A stretch of 64,000 nt of DNA, from positions 118,171,238-118,235,237 of the forward strand of contig NC_084480.1 in NCBI RefSeq assembly GCF_030035675.1, in the 5' to 3' direction. A model generated the notes under the pieces. That model was not told the DNA's origin. It worked only from the letters and a program-made list of their open reading frames with translations, and did not search any database. Within the stretch, counting starts at the first letter, position 1; every line of letters begins with the position of its first letter. A program made the position numbers and the translations under genes. The stretch is from Rhineura floridana (Eukaryota > Chordata > Lepidosauria > Squamata > Rhineuridae). Positions 12,240-25,739 of the stretch are shown in pieces.

Positions 12240-12402
12240 CAAAGGCAGAATGTTTCTGAACACTAGTTTCTAAAGATCATGAGCAGGGAGGGCTATTGTG
12301 CTCATATTCTGCTTCTGTGCTTTCTATAGGCACCTGGTTGGCCACTGTAGGAAACAGGATAGGCTTTTGGTCTGATCCAGCAGGGCTCTTCTTGTGTTTT
12401 AT
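12240..12402 (+). repeat. Interspersed repeat with GATCCAGCAGGGCTCTTCTT tail
   Basis: Contains AGGCACCTGGTTGGCCACTG and a tail TGGTCTGATCCAGCAGGGCT followed by CTTCTTGTGTTTT, which I recognise as the end of a frequent reptile interspersed repeat. Its class is not certain (SINE or LINE 3' end). Confidence 0.5.
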
Positions 12403-13434
12403 TATGCAGTGGAGGCTGTCATTCACAGAAGGTGCTGGGAGGAAGTGATTTTCTACCAATTCCGCCTTCCTTCTGCACCTTCCTTCCATGTTGTGCCAGA
12501 AGGCCCTCCAACTCTCCAGAACATAATCTTAGGGGCTGTGGATCAGGGATTGTTTCCCCCCTCTCTGCAAGTGGAAGGGTCCATGAGCAGAACTCCACTC
12601 ATGGGATCTGTGGGTATGGTGGAATCATGTATACATATATATACATATGCATACACATGTACGAATGTACACACACCCCTTAATAAAAGGAGCCAATTCA
12701 TCTTATTTTGGTGGCACTTCCATGGAAAGGGAAATGATTATGACAAGATCATGAACTTAGTTGATCATTAACTAGTTCAGTAGCGTCACAGCCAGTTTTC
12801 CTATGTTTCAATAGTGGCAGAGTGGTGTCATTTAGAAAAGGGGAAAAATATTCACCCAAGCTGCTATGAGGTATCTGCCACTCACCTTCTCCTCTTAGAA
12901 GATTCCAGTGCTCTCTTCTGTGTCATTTGATGGTAATTAGCAGCCTCTCCTTCCATCAAAATATAATTATTTTATATTATATACTTTAACAAAAGAAAGC
13001 TGTGATGCAAGCAATGACAGTGATAGCTGGCTTTCATTTAGAATAACAATGGCGGAACATCATGAAGTTAAAAAAAATACTTCAGGAAGTTATTAGCTAA
13101 TCGAAAATATTTCTGGAAGTTGTTTTAATTTCTTCTAGTCAAGGTCAATCAAAAAGCCACAGTAATAAATGACCTCCCTGGTTGGTAAGAAGGATCTTGC
13201 ATTTCAAATTCAGGACAGCTAAAGATATACGGATTACCATGCCTAATGCTGCAGTTTCCTGTATTTGTGATATAAGCACACTCTAAAAGGGGATGTAAGA
13301 ACAGCAGTAGTGCAAAGACAAGTTGCACAGTCATAGTGTTTTAGAAATATTGCTATCTTGAACTAATGCCTTGCCTATATTTGCATGATCTCTCAATGAT
13401 GCCGACTTTAGTATATCACACATTTTGGGTGATC

Positions 13435-13630
13435 ATAGGAAGCTGAGTCAGTTCATTAATCCATAGCCCAATATTTACTCTGACTAGCAGCAATTCTCCA
13501 AGGTCTCAGGCATCACTTTTCCCCATCATTTACTACGTGGGATCTTTTAACTGGAGGTGGCAGGGATTTTACCTGGAACCTTCTTTATGGGAAAGCACTT
13601 ACCATACTACTGCGCTATGGACTTTGTCCC
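13435..13630 (-). repeat. tRNA-related SINE (reverse orientation), diverged
   Basis: Shows the order seen in the 61.2-kb copy: CATAGGAAGCTGAGTCAG, then CAAGGTCTCAGGCA, then TTTTAACTGGAGGTGGCAGG and ACCTGGAACCTTCT, a tRNA B-box-like end read on the minus strand. Confidence 0.6.
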
Positions 13631-16334
13631 ACTTTTTGTTTTAAAGGTGTAACTATTTACAGGGTGGCAATGCATACACATGGTTTTGTTGCACATAAGT
13701 CCACGTAGTAAATAATCTTGGGTGAAGGAAACCTAAGTACTAACCTTGCATTACAGAGCTTGATATTATCAGTTTTCTTCTGATCAGGTTTCATATCTGC
13801 TGATGTTGTGCAGAAAGTCAAAAGACAAAAGAAGGATTAAACCATTATGGTGGGAGCAAAATGATATCTTATCAGTATCTTTTGAAGAAAAAAATTAAAG
13901 CTGAAAACATTTTTTGCCCCCACCCAGTTTGTAATTTCACTTTCAAATTTCACAGTTAGGGGCAAACTTGAAATTGCAAATTTAGATATTTGATTTTATC
14001 CCAGCATTTGAGTACTTTAGGCTTATTGAGATTTCATGTTGTTTAGAAGGTTTCAAAACATGAAATTTCAGAAGTGGTCACCTGTAGAATACTAAAAAGT
14101 ATAATACAGCTATTCAATACTGTCAGATGTCATTTTTTTCCAATGAAATATCAAATATTTACAGCTATCACTGAATACCAAATACAAATATGTGCCATTT
14201 GTGGTATATGCAAACACACACAAAAATCCTATGAATATATAACATCAACTGGAGAGAAGTTTGGAGAGAGGTTTTGAGAACAAATTCATTTCAGCTTCAA
14301 AAGGAAATGAGAGGAAAGTTGCTATATGCCTTCTTTGAAATTTGTGCCACTCTGTAGTTTTTATGAATTAGATTCCTAAAAAAATGGATTTTGTTTCTCT
14401 CATACAAAAATTGGTAGGTACTCAACAGGCACTGAAAACTTGTGCCTTCCACACTTTCTAATGTAATGATTTGTTGACTGAACAATTTGATTGCCTGGAA
14501 GTCTGTTATGACAATGTCATTGCGGTATCTGCCACAGGTTAATTGATGCTCATATTTTACATTTTGACCCTTTGCTTCGGGGGGTGAAGGTTGGTGGGAA
14601 GGCTGCATTTTTACATTCATCCTGTGGAAACAAAATTGGTAACTGTGATTTAAAAGTACACACATACCTATCCTAATGTTTGCATATCTGCCTACCTTTA
14701 CGTTACTACTGTAATGTAAAATGTTTGTGATACTGCACTTGTGCAATAGTCAGCACATCCTTTCTAAAATATCTAATGCCCCTCAACACAGATCTATTCA
14801 TGTGCACAGCTGAAGCCAGTAGAGATATGTAGGTAATGTTTGAAGGTGTGCATTTGTATTCCCATTTCAATGTGTTTGAAAATGCATCCCCCCCGCACTG
14901 TGAAATGTAAAGTGGGTTTGAGTGGTGGGTGGGGTGGGGGCCTCAGATCTGGAGATGCATTGCACTTCAAATGCACAACTGCATCTAAGTCTCTGTGTGT
15001 TTGCATCTAGTCTTTGGATAGCACAGCAATCCATGTGCCAAAGTTGTCTCTGCCTTCTTAAATCCCTTGCTACATAGAAGCAAAGTCATGGTACACAAAA
15101 TAATTTCTTGCAAACATCAGGTACATTTTCCAGTGATTCTAGAATGCTGAACCAATACATGGTTCAACCAATGTCCAGATAACAACTACTTTTTTCTTGA
15201 AAAATATTGAAAAAAGGGTTTATTTTAAAACCAGACTATTGTGAGTCACAATCAGGACACAAGACTATCTGACACAAGGCAGGCTGAACACGCCAACATT
15301 CACTAAAAAATCAGATCTACATTATTAAAAGGGGTTTTTTTGGTGTGTAATAATGTCTAAGAAATGGGTGACAGAGTTGGATCCAGACTTTGCTTCTGCC
15401 AGCGAGTGAGGATAAGTTTTGTTGTTTCTCTCTCTCTCCCTTTGCTACTCCCAAAACGTGGGAGATGGCACTGGGGGCTGCAGGCAAAAGTCATTCCCCA
15501 ACCTATGTCAGTGGGATTCCTGCAATAGATCAAAAGATCCATGGATGGCAATATCCTTTCCAAGCAGTGGGTGAAGTCTGGATCCAATCCATTAGATAGC
15601 AATGTGCATTTACTTTTTTTAAAAAAAATCCTGATTATACTAATAAAAGTTATTTCTGCAGTAAGCTGAAGGCCACACACATTGAGTATGTGCACCAGGC
15701 AAGGAGTAACACTGGTAACCTCTATGTTCACATTTTCTATGCAGGTCAGTGTGACAATCTATATACTTTGTTTTTTTAGGCCAATGTTTACTAAAATCAC
15801 AATGGATTACTCTTTTAAATTCCCAATAATAAAGCTTCAAAAAGGAATGGTTTATATATACCTGCTATCACACACATTTAAAAAATAATTCACACACATG
15901 CACATAGAAATGTTTGCTTTACCTACCAAAGGAATACCAGGATGCAGAATTATTTCCTAGCATAAGAGCCTTTATTTATGAAGTATACTTTTTTTAAAAA
16001 AGGGCAATGTATAGTTAAGTAATTCAGAAACCACAACATAAACAGCCAGAAAGAGATGTTTTCAGATGCATTCATTTCCAACAAAGTGAATAAACTGGCA
16101 TGCCAGGTTGTTGGGCTTCTTCCCAGAGGCAATTATTTCCCACAGGTAACTGGTTTGGAATGCCTGGTCGCAGAGCAACAATGATGTAGTCATCACACCA
16201 AATCCTAAAGGAACAAAGACAATCTCAAAAGGCCATTAAATCTCTCTGCAAGGTTCCCCAGTTAGAGGGCTGGCTCATATGCTCTAAAATGCACTGTACA
16301 CAGCAACCCAGTGGACTCCATAGCCATGTATGCT
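13631..16334. other. Intergenic; possible conserved non-coding block near 14.44-14.64 kb
   Basis: A 149-codon frame on the minus strand (14297-14746) has no recognisable domain. Its central part looks like well-preserved unique DNA, more like a non-coding element than a gene. Confidence 0.35.
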
Positions 16335-16395
16335 GTTCTGATGTTTTGCGAGAGGGTGGCATATAAATATTTTCATAAATAAATAAATAAATGCT
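16335..16395 (+). repeat. CR1/L2-like LINE 3' tail
   Basis: GAGAGGGTGGCATATAAATA followed by an AAATAAATAAATAAAT tail. Confidence 0.45.
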
Positions 16396-16614
16396 AACAG
16401 AGGATCTCATGAGATCACATGGCAATTAATGCTGAAAAAGTTATTGAAATGCCCATATGAATCATCACCAAGTGAATGGACCCTAATGTGGTTGGGTCAG
16501 CTTTTATGTTCCTTTCTCCATTGGACTACTCCACGTGAAGGATTTTAGGCTACAATCCAATGGAGGAAAAATATATTTGAAAATAGCCTAGCTGGGAATC
16601 CTGAGGGTAGAGTC

Positions 16615-16740
16615 AGTATATATATATATATATACTTTATTTCCGTCCTTCCTCCCAGGAGCCCAGTGTGGTAAACAAGTGACAAAACACTAAAAAAATG
16701 TATAAAACATCTCAAAAACAATTCCAGCACAGATCCAGCT
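16615..16740 (-). repeat. L2/CR1-like LINE 3' fragment (reverse) behind an AT microsatellite
   Basis: A TA dinucleotide run (16618-16634) is followed by CTTTATTTCCGTCCTTCCTC and CAGGAGCCCAGTGTGGTAAA, the reverse complement of a CCGCCCTGGG...ATAAA-type LINE tail. Confidence 0.5.
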
Positions 16741-17952
16741 TTGGCTTTATAGGGCAAACACAAGATTGTTGGCTCTAAAGTACCACCTTAATTTTAGAAG
16801 ACTCTGAGCACTTTCTTAAAATGCCTGTTGAAAATACACTAGGGAATATTAAATTAAACTAGGCAGAAATTCATTCTAAATACAAAAAGTGCTGAGCTAT
16901 TATCTATGCAGGATGAAAAACATCTTTATTTTGATGTTGAAAGCCAAACATTAGAAAACATTGCCTCTCTTACCAATGCTGGGTCACATGAAAATTTGTA
17001 ACTTCATTTTTCTCCTATTCATTTCTTTTGAAGGACTACAAAGGATTTAGGATTTGACAGGAGTTGTGTGTTTTTTAACCACTCCTACATTATTCCCTGG
17101 CAGTTGGATGTAAAAGAGATGAGGCACCCAGAGACCTTTCAAAATGGATCTCTCCCTCCTTCAGGTTTTGAAACTAAAAATCTAAATGCCAGCCCATTAA
17201 AGTGAGGGTTATGTTCCCACCCCCTCCCTGCCAACTAGAAAGTTAACAATTGTGGCTGCATTACAGGCCCCATAGCAACTGTGAATGCACAAGCAGCTAA
17301 CTGGACAGTACCTGCAAAATCAAGAGATGAGTGACAACTCCACATAAGAACTTGTGCCATTATTTGAACTCTTTAAAGGATGTATTCTATTAGCATTTCA
17401 AATACTTCTTAAGAGGCTAACTGCTCCTGCGCTGTTCATTGGAACACTAAACTGCTCCATTAACGTCAATCAAAAGCTGCAAAGATAAACTAACCTACTC
17501 TCCCTTCCAGCAGCATTGCCCCATCAATATGTGGCTTTTTCTTCTGACTTCAGCATTGCAAAGCACATACATGAAGGAAATATACCTAGCACCCATATTC
17601 GGAAATGGCACTGTCCCTATGAGAGTTTTATGTAGATGAGTTCTTAGGACAAGGTTTCCCAAACTTTGATACCTGGGGTACTGCTTCTTAAATGAAAGTT
17701 GTAGATACAATTCACTCTTTCTTGAAGACCACCACATAAATATCCTCTTGGTCAGCACCCACAACAAGGTCCAGGCATTCTCCTTGCAAGGCCACTAACT
17801 GCCTCCTAGTGCCCCACCTTCCTATTTGCCTGGTCAGTCAGGGCTTAAGGATGGCATTGGGCAACAGTGAAGCATTTGGGATTACCCTATGACTATTGGC
17901 TGTAGCATGAGTTACCACAAGAAATCCCACAATCTCCCTTCCTTGGAAGTTA
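16741..17952. other. Intergenic, nothing recognised
   Basis: Unique-looking AT-rich sequence; no repeats or exons identified. Confidence 0.45.
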
Positions 17953-18123
17953 CCGTATGTCAAGTGAAACCATTAGCCCATCTAGCTCATTATTGGCTAC
18001 GAGTGATAGTGACCCTCCAGGGTTTCAGACAGTTTTCCCGACCCCTACCTTGAGATGACAAGGGCTGAACCTGGAACCTTCTGTACGTACAGCATGTGCT
18101 GTATGATTAGGCCAGAGCCCTGA
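17953..18123 (-). repeat. tRNA-related SINE (reverse orientation)
   Basis: Contains ACCATTAGCCCATCTAGCTC, CTCCAGGGTTTCAGACAG and CTGAACCTGGAACCTTCTGT. Same family as 13.4 and 61.2 kb. Confidence 0.65.
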
Positions 18124-20522
18124 AGGTAATAGTAGTGTCCATATATTGAGAGACAGTGTGAACGCTGCATAGAGTTCCACAATCTGATGGTGCATGGTTA
18201 CAAAATGATTGCTTCATTTTTCAAGACACACATTAGTTCTTCTGGCAGCACACTAATGTGCCCCAACCCAGTTAGGGAATCGCTGCCTTTGATACAGGCC
18301 ATGAAAGTTAAGTAATTTTAAACCATATTTATGTTTAGTGTGTGCAGCCTATCACCACCACAAGCCTCTCTCATACGTTCAAATGTTGGTAGGTATGAAA
18401 GAATGTTAATGCCTAAACCATGTGTCTGTTTTTCTCTGATTCACTACAATTATCTACCATCCTGTTTCATTTTGTGTAACAAACAGATGTTGCCTGTGCA
18501 ACTCATTTGCTGAATATGGCCTACTTGATGATGTTTAAGTTTCCAATCTAGTTTTACCAAAGCCATTTGACCTTTAGCAGAAACAAAAGTAAAATGAGAA
18601 TGCAGAACAGTGATTTATTCAGGAAAGAATTATTTATATACCTCAAATATGTTTTTCATTAAAAATGATATTTATTTATACCATACATACTTCAAAAACA
18701 GTGTTGATTTTTTGTTTGTTTGTTCCTTAGATATCATTTAGCCATTTGTTTATGATTGTTCTGCCTTTTCAATATTTCTTCTCACTTGGTTCCTAATAGC
18801 TGGGCAGAGGGCAGGGTTTGAAGAGACAGTGCGGTACAGATAACACTACAAAGGTTCATTATGTTTGGGAAGAACACACCTTTACTTTTCTATGTTCCCT
18901 TTCACAAGCATACCATACATATGCAGCATAAAACAAAACAAAGCATCTCTCCATTCAATTTTATAAACAAAAGTAATTAAGACTTTGGAAAAAAGACAAA
19001 GCAGAAATAAAAAAAATCAAGTCAGCAAAAATTGTGGAGGTTTTGATGTAAACATATTTTTGACATACTGGTCGGTAACACTTTTAAAAGAGTCTGTATG
19101 AATTCTGTAAATAATATCGAGACTTGTGCCTACTATTTGAAAACAAAGAAATCTGGCCTAAAATAAGGCATTTTGGTTAATGAAGAAATCTTCTGTTTTT
19201 CCCCACACATGGGGATACTGCAACTAGTGTTTTTATTTTGTTTTGTGAGAAAAAAATACTATAGCATACCATGAGCCCAATTAAGATAAAGCTAGTCATG
19301 ACTGAAAGCAATAGGACTTAGATTAGAGGATACCAACTTGTTCCTACTGGTTCCAATGAGATTTAGCCACAACTAACAATAGGTGGATTAGGGCCAATGA
19401 AGAGGAGGGAATCTATTTAACTGGAATAGTTTCCGCTTGTAAAATTAAGACTGGACTGTTGATGCTGATTCGCAATTGACAGTAGTTGAAAGTACACAAC
19501 AGATTCACCTTAGAAGCTGACAACCAAGCATTTCTGGTTTCTCAGTTACAAGAGAAATGTTCTAGGAAGGAAAACACTTTCTTTGAGTTAGCAATGCACT
19601 GTGTGCAGAAATATTCCTTGTGTATCCTTAAAAATGAAAAAAAAAATCTGTTATATGACACACATCATAATGATCTTGGCTGTAGGCTGAGCTTAAGTAA
19701 ATATCATCATTCAGTCAGTATGTTGTGGTAACGCAGGCTGCCAGTGTGGTTTGCCATGCTCAGACAACATGTGTAAACACCAGAAACAAAAAAGATTTGG
19801 TGAGCAGCTTCTCCCTGTCTTCCTCAATCATTGGCCTCTCCTCTGATGTGCTCTTTCCCAACTTTACTGTAATTCTTCTCTGACAAACCATGTTTGGAAA
19901 GTACAAAAGGTGAAAACATTAAGATTTGTTTTGGGTCTCCACCACCACCACCACCACCAGCTTTTGATTTCTCCAAAAGGGAAGTAACCCAATAAAATGA
20001 AAAACACACATTTTCCAAGCTTTAAGTGCTTGTGCCATTAATGGCTTTTGATTGCTTCTATAAAAACATGCCTTAATCATACTACAGCACTTCTCAGTGC
20101 ACATCAGACAACTTTGCAGAGGTCAGAATTGGTTTTCTTTTTAATGCAACTAAAGCTCAAGTCTTCAGTGGAGAACACACACATTCATTTCAGGAATCTG
20201 TATTTGGTTCTTAAGTCACTGAGGCCCCTACTAAACACTACAGTCAATGCATGGCTTCTGTCAACCCAATCCCTCCCGCATCTTGCCTAGTACTGTACTC
20301 CTCCAGTAATGTTTAGAGAAAAAAAAGAAGTATTGTAATATAATCAAATTTAGCATTTCCACACACAGCCTGCAAGTGGTAACCAATGAGGTGGAATGGC
20401 AAACCATTGACATAGTAACATTACACAACATTTTGCTTTTCCTAAACATTAGTGGAGAAATGTTATGTGGTGGATGTAGGTTGGTGGCAACCATGTGTGC
20501 TCTGTAACACTTAGTCAAGGCC

Positions 20523-20600
20523 TTACTGAGCAATCCTATGCATGCCAATTCAGAAAAAAGTCCCACACAGCTCAGTGGAACATCCTTGTGTGCTTAAGAC
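20523..20600. repeat. Palindromic repeat, family B, diverged
   Basis: GCAATCCTATGCATGCCAAT, then AAAAGTCCCACACAGCTCAG; right end degraded. It lies in the probable BNC2 3' UTR. Confidence 0.5.
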
Positions 20601-20691
20601 TGTAGCCTCAGGCACCTATTTTCTGAAAGGCCACCCTTTCTCAGTTGAAGAAATGCCTTGTACTGTCTCCATTGTTTTGCACTGTGTAGCT

Positions 20692-20709
20692 CTTCGTTCG
20701 TTCGTTCGT

Positions 20710-20769
<60 letters not shown>

Positions 20770-20771
20770 TC
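20692..20771. repeat. (TTCG)n(TTTC)n tetranucleotide microsatellite
   Basis: About 80 bases: a few TTCG units, then about 16 uninterrupted TTTC units. If the 3' UTR call is right it would be transcribed as GAAA repeats in BNC2 mRNA. Long and pure, so probably length-polymorphic. Confidence 0.95.
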
Positions 20772-21962
20772 CATGGACGTTTGTAGGTGTGGATAATATT
20801 TAAAACCTTAGAAGAATATTTTTATATATTCTCTTCTTGCTCCCAAATTCCTAGGGTTTTTTTGTCCTGTCCACAGCAGCTGATTATATTTTGGTTACTG
20901 AAAACTTGTGCAAAGTTGGCAGTTTTGTGTCAACATTTAACACTTTTTTGTTCGGCATTCTCGACCCATACTGACCAGACACTTCTAACAAAAGTGTATT
21001 TTTCTTAATAAGACACTGAAAGTATGGCAATACTTTTAAGGGAAAAAAGGGTATGGATATTATTACACATCCCCACATTGTGTAAGAAAAAAGTGCATGA
21101 CTGGATTTATGTAATAGTAACAAGACAAAAAAAAAACCCCTAAGAAAAACAAAAAATGGTATCAGATCAGGTGCTCTAAAGCATGCCAGCACCTCCTCAT
21201 TACGCATCTCTAACAGGTAGTTAAAAAACAAGACCTTGTGTTGTCTTTTTCCCCCTTTTTTCTAAATGTGCACTGAAGCTAATATAAATGAACAGAGCTA
21301 CCCAGCAAACTATTCTCCCCCCTCCCCATATCTAACAGCTGGATGTAAATGTAAAAAAACAAAAAAACAACCCCAAAACATAAAGAGGTAACCACCATCA
21401 ATACAATTGTTTTACATGATGGGCCCTTCAAGGCTCAATATATACAAGTGTACTAGCCATGTGTAGTTGAGGATCCTCTCAAAGGTTTAAAATACACAAA
21501 AGACGACTGAACTTGTTCTCCCCCCCCTCTGCAGTGCTTCGTTTCCTTGGTTTCCCCCCTCCCAAATATTCCCCCTTTCCTTTTCCTACGATTGCAGGCA
21601 ACAGTCAAAGTTAGATGAAACAGTCTCTTTGGAGATGACCATGGGTTTTGTAACAAAAGTGGGGCTTTAAAATGCATGTACATTTGTGGTTGTTGTGGTT
21701 GTTTTCTTTAAAGCAGTGGAAATTTCATCCCAGGTTAAACAAACTATCCCAACCTACAGAAAATAAAAATCCTAACCAACCAACAAAATTAGAAGAAAAA
21801 AAAAGGGGGGGAAGCACCTGGTGTTTTTCTTCCGTTTTGTTAAAAAAAGAAAAAAAAGATATATATTTATATTTATATATATTTATATAATAGCCTGTAA
21901 ATGGCAGTTCAAAGAAGTAAAACCCTCTGTGAGAGCTGGCGTTTACCATGTCCACCTTTGAA

Positions 21963-22623
21963 CTAGTCTAGTGAAGTGAAGGGAATGTTTTTATGCAGGT
22001 TCGGGTTCTGACTGTGCCGATTTCGGCTGCGGACAGAAGAAAACATCATGTTGCATCCAGAAATTTTGCACTTGTGCATTTCTCGTAAGTGCACAGTCTT
22101 GTAATGCACCCTGAGAGTCCCCTTGTTGCTGTACATTTTGTGGCAAATGTTACACACAATCCCCCCGTTGCTCATGGAAACACTGTTAAACATGAGAGAT
22201 CCTGGAACTTCGGCACCCATGCCAACCCCTAATGCTGGGGCGTCAGCTTTGTGTGATGACTCCCCACTGTCACTTGCCCCATCAACATCATCAAGCAGAA
22301 TCCCCTCATCGCTTCCTGCATCAGATTCTCTTGAGGAATGGATGCTACTACTAGACTGGATGCTGGAGGTGGTGCTCAGATCTAGCACCATGTAATCTTC
22401 TGATATGCCCCTTCCGTACCCGTTCAGATGGGAGTCCTCAGTACCTGCTGGGGAGGATGTGTCTTCCCTTATGTCAAACCCCATCTGATGTGGGGCACCA
22501 TAGATCTTCATTAAAAATTCATCACGGAGGTCCTTACTAAGTGAGGGCTGAGAAGTATCCAGTCCCATGTCATCCAGTTCTTTGGTCAACAGTTTACGGT
22601 GCAGGTTTATGTTAGCACTGTGT
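21963..22623 (-). CDS. BNC2: Basonuclin-2 (BNC2), terminal coding exon
   Basis: The acceptor tttcccag|ACACAGTGC at 22623 continues the phase-2 codon of the large exon. The exon gives about 219 residues, then a TAG stop at 21965-21963. It begins [20 protein letters not shown], which supplies the two zinc-binding histidines of the fourth finger, whose cysteines lie 29 kb away in the previous exon. A Ser/Asp-rich linker follows ([18 protein letters not shown]). Zinc-finger pair 3 is at about 22160-21995 ([22 protein letters not shown], then [10 protein letters not shown] and [11 protein letters not shown]). The protein ends [10 protein letters not shown], almost the same as the human C-terminus. 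An open frame continues upstream of the acceptor into the intron to about 22823, but it has no basonuclin similarity and is not included. Host gene; no break seen. Confidence 0.95.
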
Positions 22624-22853
22624 CTGGGAAAGAAAGAGGAAGGGGATACGAGGAAGAAAAACATACAGCATTGCTGATTACATTTATAACACAAACCGTA
22701 CAGATTAAGATCAGTTAGCAAGAGGACATTTTCATGCAATTCTACTTCTATTGTCCCTTTTCTTGGAAATCCAGGCATTACTATATGGACACAAATACAA
22801 GACAAAATGCTGCAAATCCACACTAACTCAGTCTTTTCTCTCTCTCAAATATG

Positions 22854-25739
22854 ATTAGTCTTATAAAGAACTACAGCTCTTGTGTTTTGGGTAAGGTAAC
22901 ATATGGAAGGCTAATCAGCAATATGGCCTCTAAAAAAAATCAATGGATTGCTGCAGCTCTTTCAAAAGTATACTGTTTCACAGGAACTAGGAGGGAGATA
23001 GGAAATCCATGGAACCTCTCTCTGAATACACAACATTGGTTCACAATGTTAAAGTCTGGGATGGTCATCATAGAGGCCAGTAGAGGGCAAAGGGTAACTA
23101 GAAGAAAGTCTGAGAAGTTAGACTAGTTTATCCTCTTCCCAATAATGGGGGGGGGTTAAATAATTTTGGGCAAGATCAATTTTAACAATGGAATATGTCA
23201 GTGAATGCTTTGAATGGAAAGAGAAGAGATATTTTGAATCTGATCCAACAGATATTTAAAAGTAGGTTTTGCATAAGGCTACCACAGATTTCAGTTGGGC
23301 ATTTTATAAGATATTTTGGCTTAAAACATGTATTGCTTAAATTTGGGGCCACACTAACAGTTGAAAAACACAATCCATGTTGAGTCATGTGGGATTACTA
23401 GTTATTATGAAGAGTTTCCCCCCAAAAAATAGTAGTGGATGACTCTGCATTGTTAAGACTGAGCCAAGTGCACTTGTCAAAAATTTGTCCTTATATTTAT
23501 TCATATTATTGCTTCAATGCCCTTATTATATTTATTTAAATTCACTGATTTCCTCCCCCCCCACAAAAAAAAGCACAAGGCTTGAGGTAAGCAACGATAA
23601 ATTAAAAAGAGAATACATAAATTAAATATTTACTACTAAATATTTGTCTGCAAAACAAGTTTGCAGGCCTATTAGGGTTAGCATGTGCCACAATATATTC
23701 CTTACCACAAATTATGGGCTCGATACGGCTGTGTTTACATGTTCTATTCCCAGGTATAATTCTGCAAAAAAGCATCTGGGAGGGTTATAGGGTACTTAGT
23801 ACCTTGCAAAGCATGGGTTGCAGGGTGTGGGTTCACTCAGGATGCACAGCCAAAAGCATAATGATATATGGCATATTATATTATATGCAATCACTAGGGG
23901 CTGCTGTGAGGATCCTTGAGCTTGGCTCTGCCAAAGTGTGGATCCTGCAACTCTGCTCTAGCTTACAGCCCAAAGACAGTTGCACATTTACATAAAGCTG
24001 ACATGCAGCTGCTTCATGGCAAACATTTTAATGAAAAAGAGAAAAATGATTTCTTTAAAAAAAATCAACACAGCTCCAATCCAGATACAGTTGCGCACAA
24101 CAATGTGTCCAAGTCTAAGAAAGCAGTTGGCAATGTGGATGGAAATGCCTGCCCTTATCCTTTCCTTGTAGTTCAATTGGGGGCCACACTGGATGCCTTC
24201 TGTTCAAATGTGCATTGTAAGGCAGATGCACATCTGGATCCAATCTGGGTGTGCGGTTCATAATCTAAAAAAGCCAACTGCTTCTGCACAATGTTCCTTC
24301 CAAATTTGTGTGACTAAGTATAGGAAACCAAAGACGATAAAGTAAGATTTCTTTATGTTATCTGAACATTGGTTCTAACAACAGATTCACCAAGAGGGTC
24401 TCTCTCAACCAGCTGGGCTCCCAAATGTAGCAGAATAAACCAAGTGTGTATCATAACTAGGATGGAGGGTGGGGATATAGAATAGTGTAGACTTAATTTT
24501 CCATATCTATTTATATGATTCGTCCTATCTTGTCATAACTCATTTACCTTATAGCAAACTAGGATAACAACCTACTCTCCCCTTTGATAGAAGGCAGGTG
24601 GCTGTTCCTAGTTTAAAGGATGATTGATAACTGAGGGAAAGTAAATTTGGGTCCCATAGGATCTCAGCCTATGGAGAAGAGCTAGTGAGAGATATGTCTG
24701 ATTGGGCGGGCGGGCAGGGGGAGGTGAAGCTGCAAAGCACAGACATATACATATAGGCATATATTCATTCCCAAAGGAAAAACGATCCTTTCACAGAAAG
24801 TATAGCACTGTTGTTTTTCCTAAGCTCAGAAGTGTATTATACATGTCCCCCACACTGCACTTATGAAGGCTGAGCTTACCTTGTGATAAGATCAGCTTTC
24901 TAATCTTTTGCTAAATCCAGATCACAAAAGAAAGAGAGAGACAGTGAGAGAGATAGAAAGAAAGAGACAGAAAGAAAGAGACAGAGAGAAAGAGAACAAA
25001 TTCACATTCCAATCCAGTCACATCTGGCTTTAAAAAAAGAAAAAGAAAAAGAAAAAAGAAAAGAGAATTCTTAAAACAATACAGGCTAAAAATGCTTCAG
25101 CCATGAGATCATTTTCTGTCACCCATCATCTCACTGACACTGTTGTCCTGATGGTGACCGGACCAACTGCACAATCTAAAACCATAAATCAAATCAGACA
25201 CAGGCAAATTCACATCATCCACAGATTTGTTCTGAACAGATGCATGCTGTATTCACATCAATGAATGATAAATAAACAGACCTTACAGGGTTTTAAGACA
25301 AAATTATTTCTTGCTCATACTAGTGTCAGATGGCAAATGATCCAAAGGGAAAGTTTCTAAGCAAAATACAGGAAGCACTTAACTGTGAAGGCCTGCATGT
25401 TAACAAGATGCAGTTGTATTGCCAGTGATTGCACATGGTGTAACAGTGCTGTTGAGCTTCCTGGTACCATGATCGACACCAAGAAATTATACCTAGGAAA
25501 TGTGCTTGCTTCCCTGACTTCATCATACAAGCAAGTAGAGGCACGTGGCAACTTTAATTGCAACAGCTAGTGGCTGCTTGAGAGTAGTAGCTTGCTATGC
25601 TACTGCATACTCTCATGGTAAAAACTGTCAGGAGAACAGTGAGTTGTTCATGTGCATGTTTGCATCCTGAAAAGCTCAGGGTGACATTTTAGTCTCACAA
25701 CTACGGTTGCCAGAACACAACCCAAAAAACATGCATGTA
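22854..25739. other. BNC2 intron: mostly unassigned
   Basis: A diverged reversed LINE tail may lie at about 23480-23640 (A/T-rich with a C run). Apart from the purine tract at 24.9 kb, nothing else was recognised. Confidence 0.4.
24927..25070. repeat. AG-rich purine microsatellite tract
   Basis: AGAGAG/AAAG repeats (24927-24998) and an AAAAAGAAAAAG stretch (25031-25066), strongly purine-biased on the + strand. Confidence 0.85.

Larger units (their letters stand above)
18600..21962 (-). other. BNC2: Probable BNC2 3' untranslated region (left limit uncertain)
   Basis: The stretch after the BNC2 stop is AT-rich and nearly free of recognised interspersed repeats, unlike its flanks. That fits a long 3' UTR, as BNC2 has in other vertebrates. 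Minus-strand AATAAA signals (TTTATT on the + strand) occur at 18671-18676 and 18614-18619 and are possible polyadenylation sites. A long TTTC/GAAA microsatellite interrupts it at 20.7 kb. The left limit is a guess from loss of this character; the true end could be closer or further. Confidence 0.35.

Noticed and set aside
14297-14746. 149-codon open frame on the minus strand
   Set aside because: No signal peptide, domain or family resemblance and no splice context; composition matches the AT-rich surroundings.
20542-20796. Frame with FLSF repeats
   Set aside because: Translation of the TTTC microsatellite.
22624-22823. Upstream extension of the open frame of the BNC2 terminal exon
   Set aside because: Separated from the exon by a clear acceptor (tttcccag) and lacks basonuclin similarity.
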